Shown here in pieces: positions 24,859 to 32,126 of a stretch of DNA of 33,679 nt (its first letter is position 1; every line of letters begins with the position of its first letter). Made by a program: the position numbers and the translations under genes. The notes below the pieces were generated by a model. It worked only from the letters and a program-made list of their open reading frames with translations. It was not told the DNA's origin and made no database searches. The DNA is from Streptomyces corallincola (lineage in GTDB: Bacteria > Actinomycetota > Actinomycetes > Streptomycetales > Streptomycetaceae): contig NZ_JAHRXF010000058.1 in the NCBI RefSeq assembly GCF_019104725.1, positions 1 to 33,679 on the forward strand, written 5' to 3'.

Positions 24859-25630
24859 AGCCGCCGAAGCGGCGGTGGCGGGCGGCGTAGTCGCGGAGGG
24901 CGCGCAGGAAATCGACTTTGCGGAAGGCGGGCCAGAAGACGTCGCAGAAGTAGTACTCGGAGTGCGCGGTCTGCCACAGCATGAAGCCGGAGAGCCGCTG
25001 CTCGCCGCTGGTGCGGATGACGAGGTCGGGGTCGGGCTGGTCGCCGGTGTAGAGGTGGCGGCCGATCATGTCGATGTCCACGGACTCCGCGAGCGCGTCC
25101 ATGCCGATGCCGCGCTCCTGGGCGTCCACGAGCATCGAGCGGACGGCGTCGGCGATCTCCTGCCGCCCGCCGTAGCCGATGGCGACGTTGACCACTATCC
25201 CCGTGACGTGCGAGGTGGACTCCTCGGCGTCCTTGAGGGTGCGCTGCATCCCGGCGGGCAGCAGGTCGCGGGTGCCGACGTGGTGCACGCGCCAGCGGCC
25301 GTCGGCGGCGAGGGTGCGGACCACGTCCTCGATGATGCCGAGCAGTGGGCCCAGCTCGTCCTGCGGGCGGTCGAAGTTGTCCGTGGACAGCAGCCACAGC
25401 GTGACGACCCCGACGTCCGTCTCCGCGCACCAGCCGAGGAACTCCTCGATCTTCTCGGCCCCGGCCCGGTGCCCGTGCACGGTGCTGGAGCCCGCGGCCT
25501 TCGCCCAGCGGCGGTTGCCGTCCATGATCACGCCGATGTGCTGGGGCACCTGGGCGTGGTCGAGGTGGCCTTCCACCCGGCGCGCGTAGAGCCTGACCAG
25601 CAGGCCGCGCAGCTTGTCGCGCAGGTTCAC
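24857..25630 (-). CDS. uppS: Isoprenyl transferase (cis-prenyl diphosphate synthase)
   Basis: 257-residue cis-prenyltransferase, condensing isopentenyl diphosphate onto an allylic diphosphate to make polyprenyl diphosphates such as the undecaprenyl carrier for peptidoglycan. Signature regions are complete: HIGVIMDGNRRWAK with catalytic Asp37, the GHRAGAEKIEEFLGWC helix, LLSTDNFDRP, VNVAIGYGGRQEIADA, RTSGEQRLSGF (206-216) and EYYFCDVFWPAFRKVDF. I chose GTG 25630, with GGAGGG seven bases upstream, giving VNLRDKLRGLLVRLYARR; longer frames upstream are Pro/Arg-rich shadows. Streptomyces usually carry more than one such enzyme, so this may not be the only uppS, and product chain length cannot be read from sequence. 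Confidence 0.93.
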   Translation of the reverse strand: MNLRDKLRGLLVRLYARRVEGHLDHAQVPQHIGVIMDGNRRWAKAAGSSTVHGHRAGAEKIEEFLGWCAETDVGVVTLWLLSTDNFDRPQDELGPLLGIIEDVVRTLAADGRWRVHHVGTRDLLPAGMQRTLKDAEESTSHVTGIVVNVAIGYGGRQEIADAVRSMLVDAQERGIGMDALAESVDIDMIGRHLYTGDQPDPDLVIRTSGEQRLSGFMLWQTAHSEYYFCDVFWPAFRKVDFLRALRDYAARHRRFGG

Positions 25631-25643
25631 GTGGGGACCCTCC

Positions 25644-26671
25644 GGGGTTGGGCGGGTTTTGAGCGTACCCCCGCCGACGGAGCCGCCGGGGCGGGGGGTT
25701 GAGGGGGCGGGAGGCGCGCCGCACGGCCCGCTGGAGCACGCCGGAGCGCGGCATCGGACGCCCGCGCCCCTGGGGGGACGCGGGGTGGGGGGTGGGTGGT
25801 TCCCGGGGGACGCCGGTGGGGTGCTCTGGGGGGACGCGGTGGGGTGTTCTGGTGGGGGACCCGATGGGGGGTGCCTCTGGGGCCGGGGTCCACAGGGAGC
25901 CGGGGGCTCCGAGGGCGCCGAGCGCTCCGCGGGGGGGGGCAGCGCAGCCTCGCTGCGGAGGGACCGGTGCGCGCCCCTCACCGGGGCACGAAAAACGGGC
26001 CGGTCCGTGGGGGGGGATACGGACCGGCCCGAGGGGGGTTTCCACCATAACCCTTCGTGAGGGCGGACGCGCACATTGGCGCTCCACAATTACTCTCCGG
26101 AATCGAACGGCGACACCGGAAGGGGTGCGGAACGCTGGATTCAGGGGTGTCTCATGGCCGATTCACAGCGGATTCCCAGGCGATCGGCCCGGATGCGCAG
26201 AGATCCAATGGATTTCACCCCACTTGAGGCCCGCGCGCCGAGTTATCCAGGGGTCCCCCCGACGGGCTACCCGGCCCGTGAACGGTGACTTGACGATTCC
26301 GCTACGGCGACCGGGCACATCGTGGCACCGCGCGGCCCCCTCCACCGCACGGTGCCACCCGCACCGCTTTGCTGGCGCGAATTTCCTCGGCCCGAACTTA
26401 CGTGAACCGTGCGACCGGTGTGAACGCCTCTGCATAACGATGCGGACACCAGCAGGCGGGTCGGGCGGGCAGCGCCGGAGGGTCTGAGACGTATGCCGGA
26501 TTTGCGACCGGGGTGAGTTCCGGACGTTCTATACGGCGGGCCGAACCGCCGGTTCCGGGAGGGGAGCGCCGTCCGCTCGGCACGGGAACGGGTGGGGTCA
26601 GGGGTTGGCATGGGGCGGGGGCACGGGTGGGATCGGGGACGCGGCGGGGCAGGGGCAGCAGGCGCAGGGGC
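25644..26671. other. 1-kb gene-free region upstream of prenyltransferase gene
   Basis: The left part (25680-25960) is G-rich with short repeats of GGGGGACGCGGTGGGG-like units. TACGCT on the minus strand (25667-25662) is a possible -10 for the prenyltransferase gene. A strong minus-strand terminator sits at 25991-26031. The right part (about 26040-26560) has visibly lower GC than flanking genes and contains only weak open frames, the best a 44-codon plus-strand frame at 26154-26288 with poor third-position GC. TATAGA lies on the minus strand at 26533-26528, 17 bases after GGAACC, as a possible promoter. Confidence 0.55.
25991..26031 (-). terminator. Terminator with C-rich loop and T run
   Basis: Perfect 13-bp stem CGGGCCGGTCCGT / ACGGACCGGCCCG (arms 25996-26008 and 26019-26031). 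On the minus strand the loop is ATCCCCCCCC and the stem is followed by TTTTT. It is the most canonical intrinsic terminator in the window, yet no gene ends nearby on the minus strand: the next upstream gene ends at 26672. It may end a small RNA or a long 3' UTR. Confidence 0.75.
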
Positions 26672-27472
26672 TCAGCGCGTACTGGGCTTGCGGGCGTCGA
26701 AAAGGTGCCGGGTGCTGTGGGCGACGAACGGTCCCTCGGCCACGATCAGCTCGTGAAGGGCGCGCAGCCGGGGCTCGTACGCCTCGACGGTGAAGCCGGG
26801 CACCATCCAGACGACCTTGCGCAGGAAGTGGACGACGGCCGCGATGTCGTGGAACTCGATCCGCAGCCGCTCGGCGCGCAGGTCCACGACGGTGAGTCCG
26901 GCGGCCTCGGCGTCGGCCCGCTCCCGCTCGGGATCGCGGGCGCCGCGCGCGTCGGGGGACTGCGGTCCGAGGAACCGTTCGACCAGCTCGAAGACGCTCG
27001 CGGGGCCGACGTGCTGGGCGAAGTACGTTCCGCCGGGGCGCAGTACGCGGGCGATCTCGGTCCAGTGCGGGCGGACGGGGTGGCGGCTGAGGACGAGGTC
27101 GAAGGCACCGTCCACGAACGGCAGCGGGGCGTCGTCGGGGGCGGCCACGACGACGGCACCGCGCGGGCGGAGCCGGGCGGTGGCCTTGTCCACGTTGGGG
27201 GGCCACCCCTCGGTGGCCGCGACCAGTCCCGGCCGCGCGGGTTCGGCGCGTTCCAGCGCGAAGTCCAGCACCTCCCCGCCTCCGGTCTGCACGTCCAGCA
27301 CCGCACCGGCCCGCGCCAGCCGCTGCCCCGCCCGCACCGCGTACCCCCACGACGGCCGCGCCTCGGTGGCCCGCCCCGCGAACCACGAGAAGTCCCATCC
27401 GTCGGTGGGTACGGCGGCGCCCTCGGCGATCAGGTCCTCGTAGGAGGAGGGGCGGTGGTGGTGGGTCGTCAT
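26672..27472 (-). CDS. Class I SAM-dependent methyltransferase
   Basis: 266-residue methyltransferase of the Methyltransf_11/UbiE-like type. The SAM-binding motif I is VLDVQTGGGEVL (58-69), with an acidic strand end near AATEG (85-89), motif II in APLPFVDGAFDLVLSRHP and motif III in VLRPGGTYFAQHVG. GGG replaces the usual GxGxG arrangement in part. The start is ATG 27472 (MTTHHHRPSSYEDL); just before it is CATCCCCCC with no ribosome site, and GACCAT at -12 to -7 could be a poor leaderless -10. It lies 54 bases downstream of the luciferase-like gene on the same strand and may be co-transcribed. The substrate is unknown. Confidence 0.85.
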   Translation of the reverse strand: MTTHHHRPSSYEDLIAEGAAVPTDGWDFSWFAGRATEARPSWGYAVRAGQRLARAGAVLDVQTGGGEVLDFALERAEPARPGLVAATEGWPPNVDKATARLRPRGAVVVAAPDDAPLPFVDGAFDLVLSRHPVRPHWTEIARVLRPGGTYFAQHVGPASVFELVERFLGPQSPDARGARDPERERADAEAAGLTVVDLRAERLRIEFHDIAAVVHFLRKVVWMVPGFTVEAYEPRLRALHELIVAEGPFVAHSTRHLFDARKPSTR

Positions 27473-27526
27473 GGGGGGATGGTCGCAGGGGTGACGGGGA
27501 CGCGGCATTCCGTTTTCGGGCGGGGG

Positions 27527-28402
27527 CTACGGCAGCAGGGGGCGGACCTGTTCGGCGGTGAAGCGGAGGAAGGCTTCGGGGTCGGGTTCGGTGGCGGTGG
27601 GCTGGAGGACGACCGTGTCGGCGCCCGCGTCGGCCAGCCGCAGGACGGCGTCGGCGACCGCCTTGGCGTCCCCGGCGACGCCCACCCCCTCCGCCGACTC
27701 CATTCCCTCGGCGGCGAGTTCGGCACGGAGGCGGGGCGCGGCGTCGGGGCCGGTGGTGGTGAGGAGGTAGACGACGAGGCGGTGGGGTTCGTGGGCGCGG
27801 TCGGCCTCGGTGCGGCCCTCGTCGATGAGGCGACGGGCCGCGCGGACGCCGTCCACCGAGGTACTGGCCGTGAGCAGCGTGCCGTCCGCCTTGGCGCCGG
27901 TGAGGCGGAGGGTACGCGGGCCGGTGGCACCGGCGAGGACGGGGACGGGGCGGGCGGGGGGCCAGTCGAGGGCCACGTCGTCCAGCCGGACGTACCGGCC
28001 GCGCACACTGACGCGCTCCCCGCGCAACAGGGCGCGCAGCGCGTCCAGATGCTCCCCGAGGAGGGTGAGCGGCGAGGCGGCACGGGCGCCGACCTGCCCC
28101 ATCCAGTCCTGGACACCGTGGCCGACGGTCAGCATCGGCCTGCCGGGGAACATCCGCTCCAGTGAGGCGGCCTCCATCGCCGTGAGGGCGACATTCCGCA
28201 GCGGCACGGGAAGCAGCCCGATCCCCACCCGCAACCGCTCGGTCCAGGCGAGCGCGGCGGCCGTCGTCGCCACACCCCCCTCCAGAAAACAGTCCTCCCA
28301 CAGCCACAGCTCCTCCAGCCCCTCCCCCTCCGCCAGCCGCACGAGATCGCGCAACCGCTCGGGCGGAAGCTGGGGTCGGAAGACAGCACCGAGTGTGGTC
28401 AT
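27527..28402 (-). CDS. Luciferase-like (LLM class) flavin/F420 oxidoreductase
   Basis: 291-residue TIM-barrel oxidoreductase of the bacterial luciferase-like superfamily, probably F420- or FMN-dependent. The N-terminal strand is GAVFRPQLPPERLRDLVRLAE, followed by ELWLWEDCFLEGGVATTAAALAWTERLRVGIGLLPVPLRN, the typical cofactor-binding start of F420-dependent members, and VPVLAGATGPRTLRLTGAKADGTLL in the second half. ATG 28402 was chosen because AAGGAA stands upstream; the longer open frame is proline-rich non-coding sequence. Substrate unknown. The methyltransferase gene follows 54 bases downstream on the same strand. Confidence 0.88.
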   Translation of the reverse strand: MTTLGAVFRPQLPPERLRDLVRLAEGEGLEELWLWEDCFLEGGVATTAAALAWTERLRVGIGLLPVPLRNVALTAMEAASLERMFPGRPMLTVGHGVQDWMGQVGARAASPLTLLGEHLDALRALLRGERVSVRGRYVRLDDVALDWPPARPVPVLAGATGPRTLRLTGAKADGTLLTASTSVDGVRAARRLIDEGRTEADRAHEPHRLVVYLLTTTGPDAAPRLRAELAAEGMESAEGVGVAGDAKAVADAVLRLADAGADTVVLQPTATEPDPEAFLRFTAEQVRPLLP

Positions 28403-28625
28403 CGGGGTTCCTTCAGGGTTCGGTGGGGGTGTACTCGGGGTTGCCCGTGAACGGGGCGGGGGTACGGATTCAGTAGGCGCGGATTCAGCGGATGCGGGTG
28501 GTTCTGGTGGTTCGAGTGGATGGCGGTGGAGTGGTGGACGGACGTGAGAGTACGGGGAGTTGAGGGCGTGCGGTTGAGGGGAGACATGGGTACGGGGTGG
28601 TCCGGCGAAGGCGGCGAACGGAGCG

Positions 28626-29045
28626 ATGAGGATGGGGCGTTGGCGTGACGGGCGGGGCGAGCTGGTGGTGCGGCGGCCGGACGGCACCTCGCGCACGGTT
28701 CAGCTGGAGATAGCGGCGTCCTACCGCGCCCGGACCCGAGGTCTGCTGGGCCGGGACGCGATCGAGGGGGCCATGCTCCTCACCCCTGCCTCCTCGGTCC
28801 ACACCTTCCGCATGCGCATACCGATCGACGTCGCCCACCTCGACCGACACCTACGCGTCCTCACCGTCACCACCATGCCCCCCGGCCGCCTGGGCCTCCC
28901 CCGCCTCCGTGCCCGCCACGTACTGGAAGCGGAGGCGGGAGCGATGGCGGAGTGGGGGCTGGGGGTCGGGGCCGGGGTAGAGGTGGTGGGGGCGGGGGTG
29001 GGAGGGGGCCGGGGGGGGGGTGGGGGCGGGGGGGAGGCCCCCGGG
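28626..29045 (+). CDS. DUF192 protein with missing stop codon
   Basis: DUF192 family protein, usually about 120-130 residues, function unknown. The domain spans residues 11-122, including EIAASYRARTRGLLGRDAIEGAMLL, the motif HTFRMRIPIDVAHLDRHLRVL and VLEAEAGAMAEWGLGVGAGVEV, where homologues normally end. Here the frame instead enters a G-rich tract encoding poly-glycine and stays open to 29705, antisense to the whole convergent OmpA gene. I ended the feature at 29045, the boundary with that gene, because conservation stops near 28991. A one- or two-base indel in the G tract, real or from sequencing, best explains the lost stop. ATG 28632 is an alternative start with better GGAG spacing. Confidence 0.75.
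28965..29035. repeat. G-rich homopolymer tract at DUF192 3' end
   Basis: A run of about 70 bases made largely of G, including an uninterrupted run of ten G, between the DUF192 domain and the end of the convergent OmpA gene. It is a likely site of replication or sequencing slippage. TAG occurs at 28978 in another frame and could be the lost stop. Confidence 0.8.
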
Positions 29046-29681
29046 TCAGCCTCCGGCCGTGGTGCCGGGGGCGGTGCGGGGGAAGGAGACTTCGACTCGG
29101 CGGTTCTTCTTGCGGCCCTCTTCGGTGGAGTTGTCGGCGATGGGGTACTGCTCGCCGTAGCCGCGTACGTCGAAGGTGATGTCCGGGGCGTTGAGGTCCT
29201 GGTCGAGCACGGCCTGTACGGCGTTGGCGCGCTGCCTGGAGAGGACGTCGCCGTGCGCGGAGGAGCCGAGGTTGTCGGTGAAGCCGAAGACGCGGACCTG
29301 GGTGGTGCGCTGCTTCTTGATCTCGTCGGCGATGGCGGCGATACGGGCCTTCGCATCCGGGCCGAGCTTCGCACTGTCCTTGCCGAACAGCACCTCCGCC
29401 TGGAGGGCGAACGTCACGTCCGCGTTGGTGTCCTCCCGGCGCTCGTCGCCGCTCTGGTCCTCCACGACCGACTTGATGTCCAGCACCTTGGGCGAGGCAA
29501 GCGTGGCGCCCTCGGGCAGTTTCAGATCCGGATCGGACGGGTCAACCTTCACCGGCGCCCCCGCACTGGGCTCCGTACCGGGAGGTTCGCTGGGGGTGTC
29601 GTCGGCCAGGGCCGGGGTGAGCTGCGTGGCGGCCAGCAGCAGTCCTGCCGTCAGGGCGAGGGTGAGACGGGTGGGGGTCAC
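29046..29681 (-). CDS. Secreted OmpA-domain protein
   Basis: 211-residue protein with an N-terminal signal peptide (1-26, cleavage likely after ALA) and a C-terminal OmpA/MotB domain (about 95-200). The peptidoglycan-binding pattern is intact: VLFGKDSAKLGPDAKARIAAIADEI, then GFTDNLGSSAHGDVLSRQRANAV with the Asp and Arg that contact diaminopimelate, and RGYGEQYPIADNSTEEGRKKNRRVEVSF. The region between (30-90) is an acidic Pro-rich linker. In a Gram-positive cell it should bind wall peptidoglycan from outside the membrane. Translation starts at GTG seven bases after the lipoprotein stop, with GTGAGG overlapping that stop, so the two are coupled. It is last in a pilin-containing cluster. Confidence 0.9.
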   Translation of the reverse strand: MTPTRLTLALTAGLLLAATQLTPALADDTPSEPPGTEPSAGAPVKVDPSDPDLKLPEGATLASPKVLDIKSVVEDQSGDERREDTNADVTFALQAEVLFGKDSAKLGPDAKARIAAIADEIKKQRTTQVRVFGFTDNLGSSAHGDVLSRQRANAVQAVLDQDLNAPDITFDVRGYGEQYPIADNSTEEGRKKNRRVEVSFPRTAPGTTAGG

Positions 29682-29688
29682 TGGGGCC

Positions 29689-30273
29689 TCACCCGGAGAT
29701 CTTGATGGTGGCCGTGGCGAACGTCGGCATCTCGAACTGCACCTCCGAGGTGCCGTCCGGGGGCGCGGGGAACTGCATGAAGACGGCGAGGTCGGCGCCC
29801 GACTTGATGGTCGAGAAACCTGTGGTGGTCAGCGGGCGTCCTTCCGTGTCGCGTAGGACGTAGTAGCGCTTGCGGCCCTTGGGGTCCACGAGGGTGGCGC
29901 CTCCCAGGGACCTGCCGTTGCGGATGACCTCGGTCTCGTTGCCGCTCAGCGCAGCGGGGACGACGACGACGTCCGCGCCGTCGTTCTTGAGGTCGCCGTT
30001 GACGGTGACGAACCCGCCGGAGTCCCGCTGTACGGACGTGATCCGCAGAAGGAGCCCGTCCGACCCCTTCATCTCGGCGAGAGGGGTGTCCGACTGGCCC
30101 TCCTGCGTGCTCGGGCCGGAGCCGCCGGACGCCGACCGGGACGCCTTGTGCTCCGGTTTCCTGGCGTCGTCATCGCCTCCGCTGCCACAGGCGACGGCTC
30201 CGAACGCCAGACCCACCACGGTTGTCAGGGCGACCGCCCTTCTGGTGACCTTGCCCGTGCCCCGCATGCTCAT
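29689..30273 (-). CDS. Predicted lipoprotein of the pilin cluster
   Basis: 194-residue protein with a basic N-terminus, hydrophobic core and lipobox ending in Cys29 (VVGLAFGAVAC), so probably anchored to the outer face of the membrane by lipid. A charged Ser/Lys/Asp-rich linker follows, then a beta-rich domain (about 70-194) that begins LAEMKGSDGLLLRITSVQRDSGGFVTVNGDLKNDG and ends FEMPTFATATIKISG, reminiscent of immunoglobulin-like DUF4352 domains, although I do not recognise a specific family. GAAGGAAG precedes ATG 30273. It sits between the TadE/TadG-like gene (34 bases upstream) and the OmpA gene (7 bases downstream), suggesting a shared surface structure. Confidence 0.85.
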   Translation of the reverse strand: MSMRGTGKVTRRAVALTTVVGLAFGAVACGSGGDDDARKPEHKASRSASGGSGPSTQEGQSDTPLAEMKGSDGLLLRITSVQRDSGGFVTVNGDLKNDGADVVVVPAALSGNETEVIRNGRSLGGATLVDPKGRKRYYVLRDTEGRPLTTTGFSTIKSGADLAVFMQFPAPPDGTSEVQFEMPTFATATIKISG

Positions 30274-30307
30274 GACTTCGCTTCCTTCTTCACGCGTCTC
30301 TCGCTTG

Positions 30308-30976
30308 TCAGTCGGCCAGGTGGACGTCAAAGAGGTCCTCGGGCTTGGGAAGCCGGGTGAGGTCGTTCGGGTCCAGAATCCAGTCCCGGCCGTCCCGGCA
30401 CACCAGTTCGGGCAGGATGACATCGCCCGGATCGTCGCCCTTCGGGCCACCGCCGCCGGGTTCGTCTCCGGGGGGATCGTCTCCGGAGGGGTCCCCACTG
30501 GGCGGATCGTCAGGTTCGTCGAACGAACACAGCGCTTCGATGACCGCCCTGGCGGACGCCGTGGAGTGGAATCCCTCCGTGCCGGGTACCACGGAGCGGC
30601 CCACGGACTTCTCGGTCCGCGCCTCGACCGTGAAGGCGAGTGGGCCGTCCGACGCGCACGAGGCCGTCGCGTCGTTGCGGGCGGCGAGGTCCTCGGCCCG
30701 CCCGCACGACGGCCCGACATCCGTGGTGCCGTCGAAGATGCCGCCCCACTTCGTGGGGTCGAGGATGTCCTCGACCCACTTCCCGGCGAGTTGGTCCCGC
30801 CTGTCCTGGGCCGCCGCGAGCGCCGCCGCGTCGGCCGCGGTCTGGGCGTCGCTGCGGTTGACCGAGGCCTGACCCACGGCGAGGTAGGCGAGCGCGAGAA
30901 AGAGCAGACCCGCCACCACCACGATGTAGATGGGGAAGGCCTGCCCCGCGTCGCGCGCGCCACAGAGGCGGTTCAG
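30308..30976 (-). CDS. TadE/TadG-like pilus assembly protein, start codon unclear
   Basis: Protein of about 215 residues. Its N-terminal DAGQAFPIYIVVVAGLLFLALAYLAVGQASVNRSDAQTAADAAALAAAQ is typical of TadE/TadG pseudopilin-like proteins: one membrane helix followed by a short helix rich in Ala and Asp. An extracellular domain with four cysteines and a DP/G-rich acidic insert (PSGDPSGDDPPGDEP) follow. No ATG, GTG or TTG opens this frame before the helix. The only coupled option is a CTG at 30976 overlapping the pilin TGA. A GTG at 30963 would fit perfectly (V-A-R-D-A-G-Q-A-F-P) if one GC unit were removed from the GCGCGCGC run at 30953-30960. An internal GTG at 30922 lies inside the membrane helix. 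Confidence 0.75.
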   Translation of the reverse strand: MNRLCGARDAGQAFPIYIVVVAGLLFLALAYLAVGQASVNRSDAQTAADAAALAAAQDRRDQLAGKWVEDILDPTKWGGIFDGTTDVGPSCGRAEDLAARNDATASCASDGPLAFTVEARTEKSVGRSVVPGTEGFHSTASARAVIEALCSFDEPDDPPSGDPSGDDPPGDEPGGGGPKGDDPGDVILPELVCRDGRDWILDPNDLTRLPKPEDLFDVHLAD

Positions 30977-31164
30977 CCTCCGGTGACCTGGGCGATCTTC
31001 TTCGTGATCGCGTCGTAGATCGACTGTCCGATGTCCGTCCCGGTGATCGCCAGCACGATCGCCACCACCACCGCGATGATGCCCAGGTACTCGACCGCGG
31101 TCTGACCTCTGTCGTTGGTGCGTCGCTGGATGGCGACCAGGAACTTCAGGAAGAGTTCGTTCAC
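30973..31164 (-). CDS. Flp-type pilin
   Basis: 63-residue Flp-family type IVb pilin. The prepilin peptidase site is DRG|QTAVEYLGIIAVVVAIVLAITG: cleavage after Gly20, with the conserved Glu25-Tyr26 pair five residues into the mature protein, then a hydrophobic helix of about 20 residues. The mature pilin would be 43 residues. The leader is MNELFLKFLVAIQRRTND. GTG 31164 is preceded by GGGGAG. The next gene overlaps its stop. The Tad secretion ATPase, TadB/C platform and prepilin peptidase are not in this window and must be supplied from elsewhere if the pilus is assembled. Confidence 0.92.
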   Translation of the reverse strand: MNELFLKFLVAIQRRTNDRGQTAVEYLGIIAVVVAIVLAITGTDIGQSIYDAITKKIAQVTGG

Positions 31165-31219
31165 GGTGCTCCCCTTCGGCTTCGGCGTCGGTTCGGGCTG
31201 TGGCGCCGCCGGCCAGGGG

Positions 31220-31249
31220 ACTGTACGGCGGGTCGGTGGGTCGAGGGAA
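31220..31249 (-). promoter_or_regulatory. Candidate promoter of the pilin cluster
   Basis: On the minus strand TACAGT (31225-31220) is a good -10 with TTCCCT (31249-31244) 18 bases upstream as a weak -35. This would give a leader of about 50 bases before the pilin GTG. Confidence 0.35.
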
Positions 31250-31256
31250 GGGTCCC

Positions 31257-31276
31257 TGGGCCCATGTGTGGGCCCA
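31257..31276 (-). terminator. Hairpin between response regulator and pilin genes
   Basis: TGGGCCCA-TGTG-TGGGCCCA: each arm is itself a palindrome and the two form an 8-bp hairpin. It lies 22 bases past the response-regulator stop, so it may attenuate read-through from the two-component genes into the pilin cluster. There is no T run. Confidence 0.45.
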
Positions 31277-31298
31277 CTGTCCCGCTGTGCCCCTCATC

Positions 31299-32126
31299 TC
31301 ACGCCACCCCCAGCCATGTCGCCGTCGCCTGGGACCTCGTGGTGCTGTGGAGCTTGGCGAAGATGCGGTTGATGTGGTTCTTGACGGTCTTCTCGCTGAT
31401 GAAACAGACGGCGGCGATCTGCCGGTTGTCCAGGCCGGACGCGATGAGGTCCATGATCTCCGCCTCCCTGACGCTCAGTTGGAACCGCGAACGGTACGAC
31501 TGTCCCACAGGTGATTGCGATTGCGAAAGAGGAGAGGAGTCCAAATCCCCTACGCCAGTTGCCGTTTGCCCATTCGACTGTGCAGGTGCACCCGTACCGA
31601 GGTCCGTCAGCAACGCCCGCGCCGCACCCGGTGTGAGGTGCGGGCGACCCTCGTGGACGTCCCGTACCGCGCGTACCAGCTGCTCCGTCGTGAACTCCCC
31701 GTGCACCAGATACCCTCCCGCCCCCAGCCGGAGCGCCTCCCGCACCGTCTCCGTCTCGTGGCTGTAGGTCAGCATCATGACCGGCGCCAGCCGCGCCAGA
31801 TGCGGCAACGCCGGTACTCCGCCGACACCTGGCATACGCACATCCAGCAGGATCACGTCGGGCCGGTGCCGCAGCGCGGCCTCGTACGCCGCGCGGCCGT
31901 CCGCCGCCTCCGCGACCACCGTGGTGTCGGTACGGTCCCGCAGCAGCGCGGTCAGTCCGGCGCGGACCACGGGGTTGTCGTCCGCGACCAGCAGCCGCAG
32001 CTGCGCGGGCAGCGAGGGCGCCGGGAAGCCCTCCCCCTCGGAAAAGACCTCGGACACGACCTCGGACACCGCCTCGGACGCCCCCTCGGGTACGCCCTCC
32101 GGAGTGTCACCTGAGCCGTGTTCCAT
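31299..32126 (-). CDS. NarL/LuxR-family response regulator
   Basis: 275-residue response regulator. A 40-residue acidic leader with SEVVSEVFSE-type repeats precedes the receiver domain (about 42-160), with acidic pocket Asp49-Asp50, phosphoacceptor Asp95 (ILLDVRMPG) and Thr120. The normally invariant Lys after beta-5 is His142 here (GYLVHGEF instead of GYLLKD). A Gln/Ser linker leads to a LuxR-type helix-turn-helix (about 217-275): LSVREAEIMDLIASGLDNRQIAAVCFISEKTVKNHINRIFAKL. GGGGAG precedes the ATG, and the start lies 20 bases inside the histidine kinase gene, so the pair is coupled. It is the likely regulator of the pilin cluster immediately downstream. Confidence 0.93.
   Translation of the reverse strand: MEHGSGDTPEGVPEGASEAVSEVVSEVFSEGEGFPAPSLPAQLRLLVADDNPVVRAGLTALLRDRTDTTVVAEAADGRAAYEAALRHRPDVILLDVRMPGVGGVPALPHLARLAPVMMLTYSHETETVREALRLGAGGYLVHGEFTTEQLVRAVRDVHEGRPHLTPGAARALLTDLGTGAPAQSNGQTATGVGDLDSSPLSQSQSPVGQSYRSRFQLSVREAEIMDLIASGLDNRQIAAVCFISEKTVKNHINRIFAKLHSTTRSQATATWLGVA

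Noticed and set aside
25991..26031. Full 6C RNA
   Set aside because: The family has two C-loop hairpins; only one is present, and it is equally well explained as a terminator.
26154..26288. 44-codon plus-strand frame MADSQRIPRRSARMRR and onward as a small protein
   Set aside because: Third-position GC is far below that of neighbouring genes, the ribosome site is weak and no family is recognised; kept only as part of the gene-free region.
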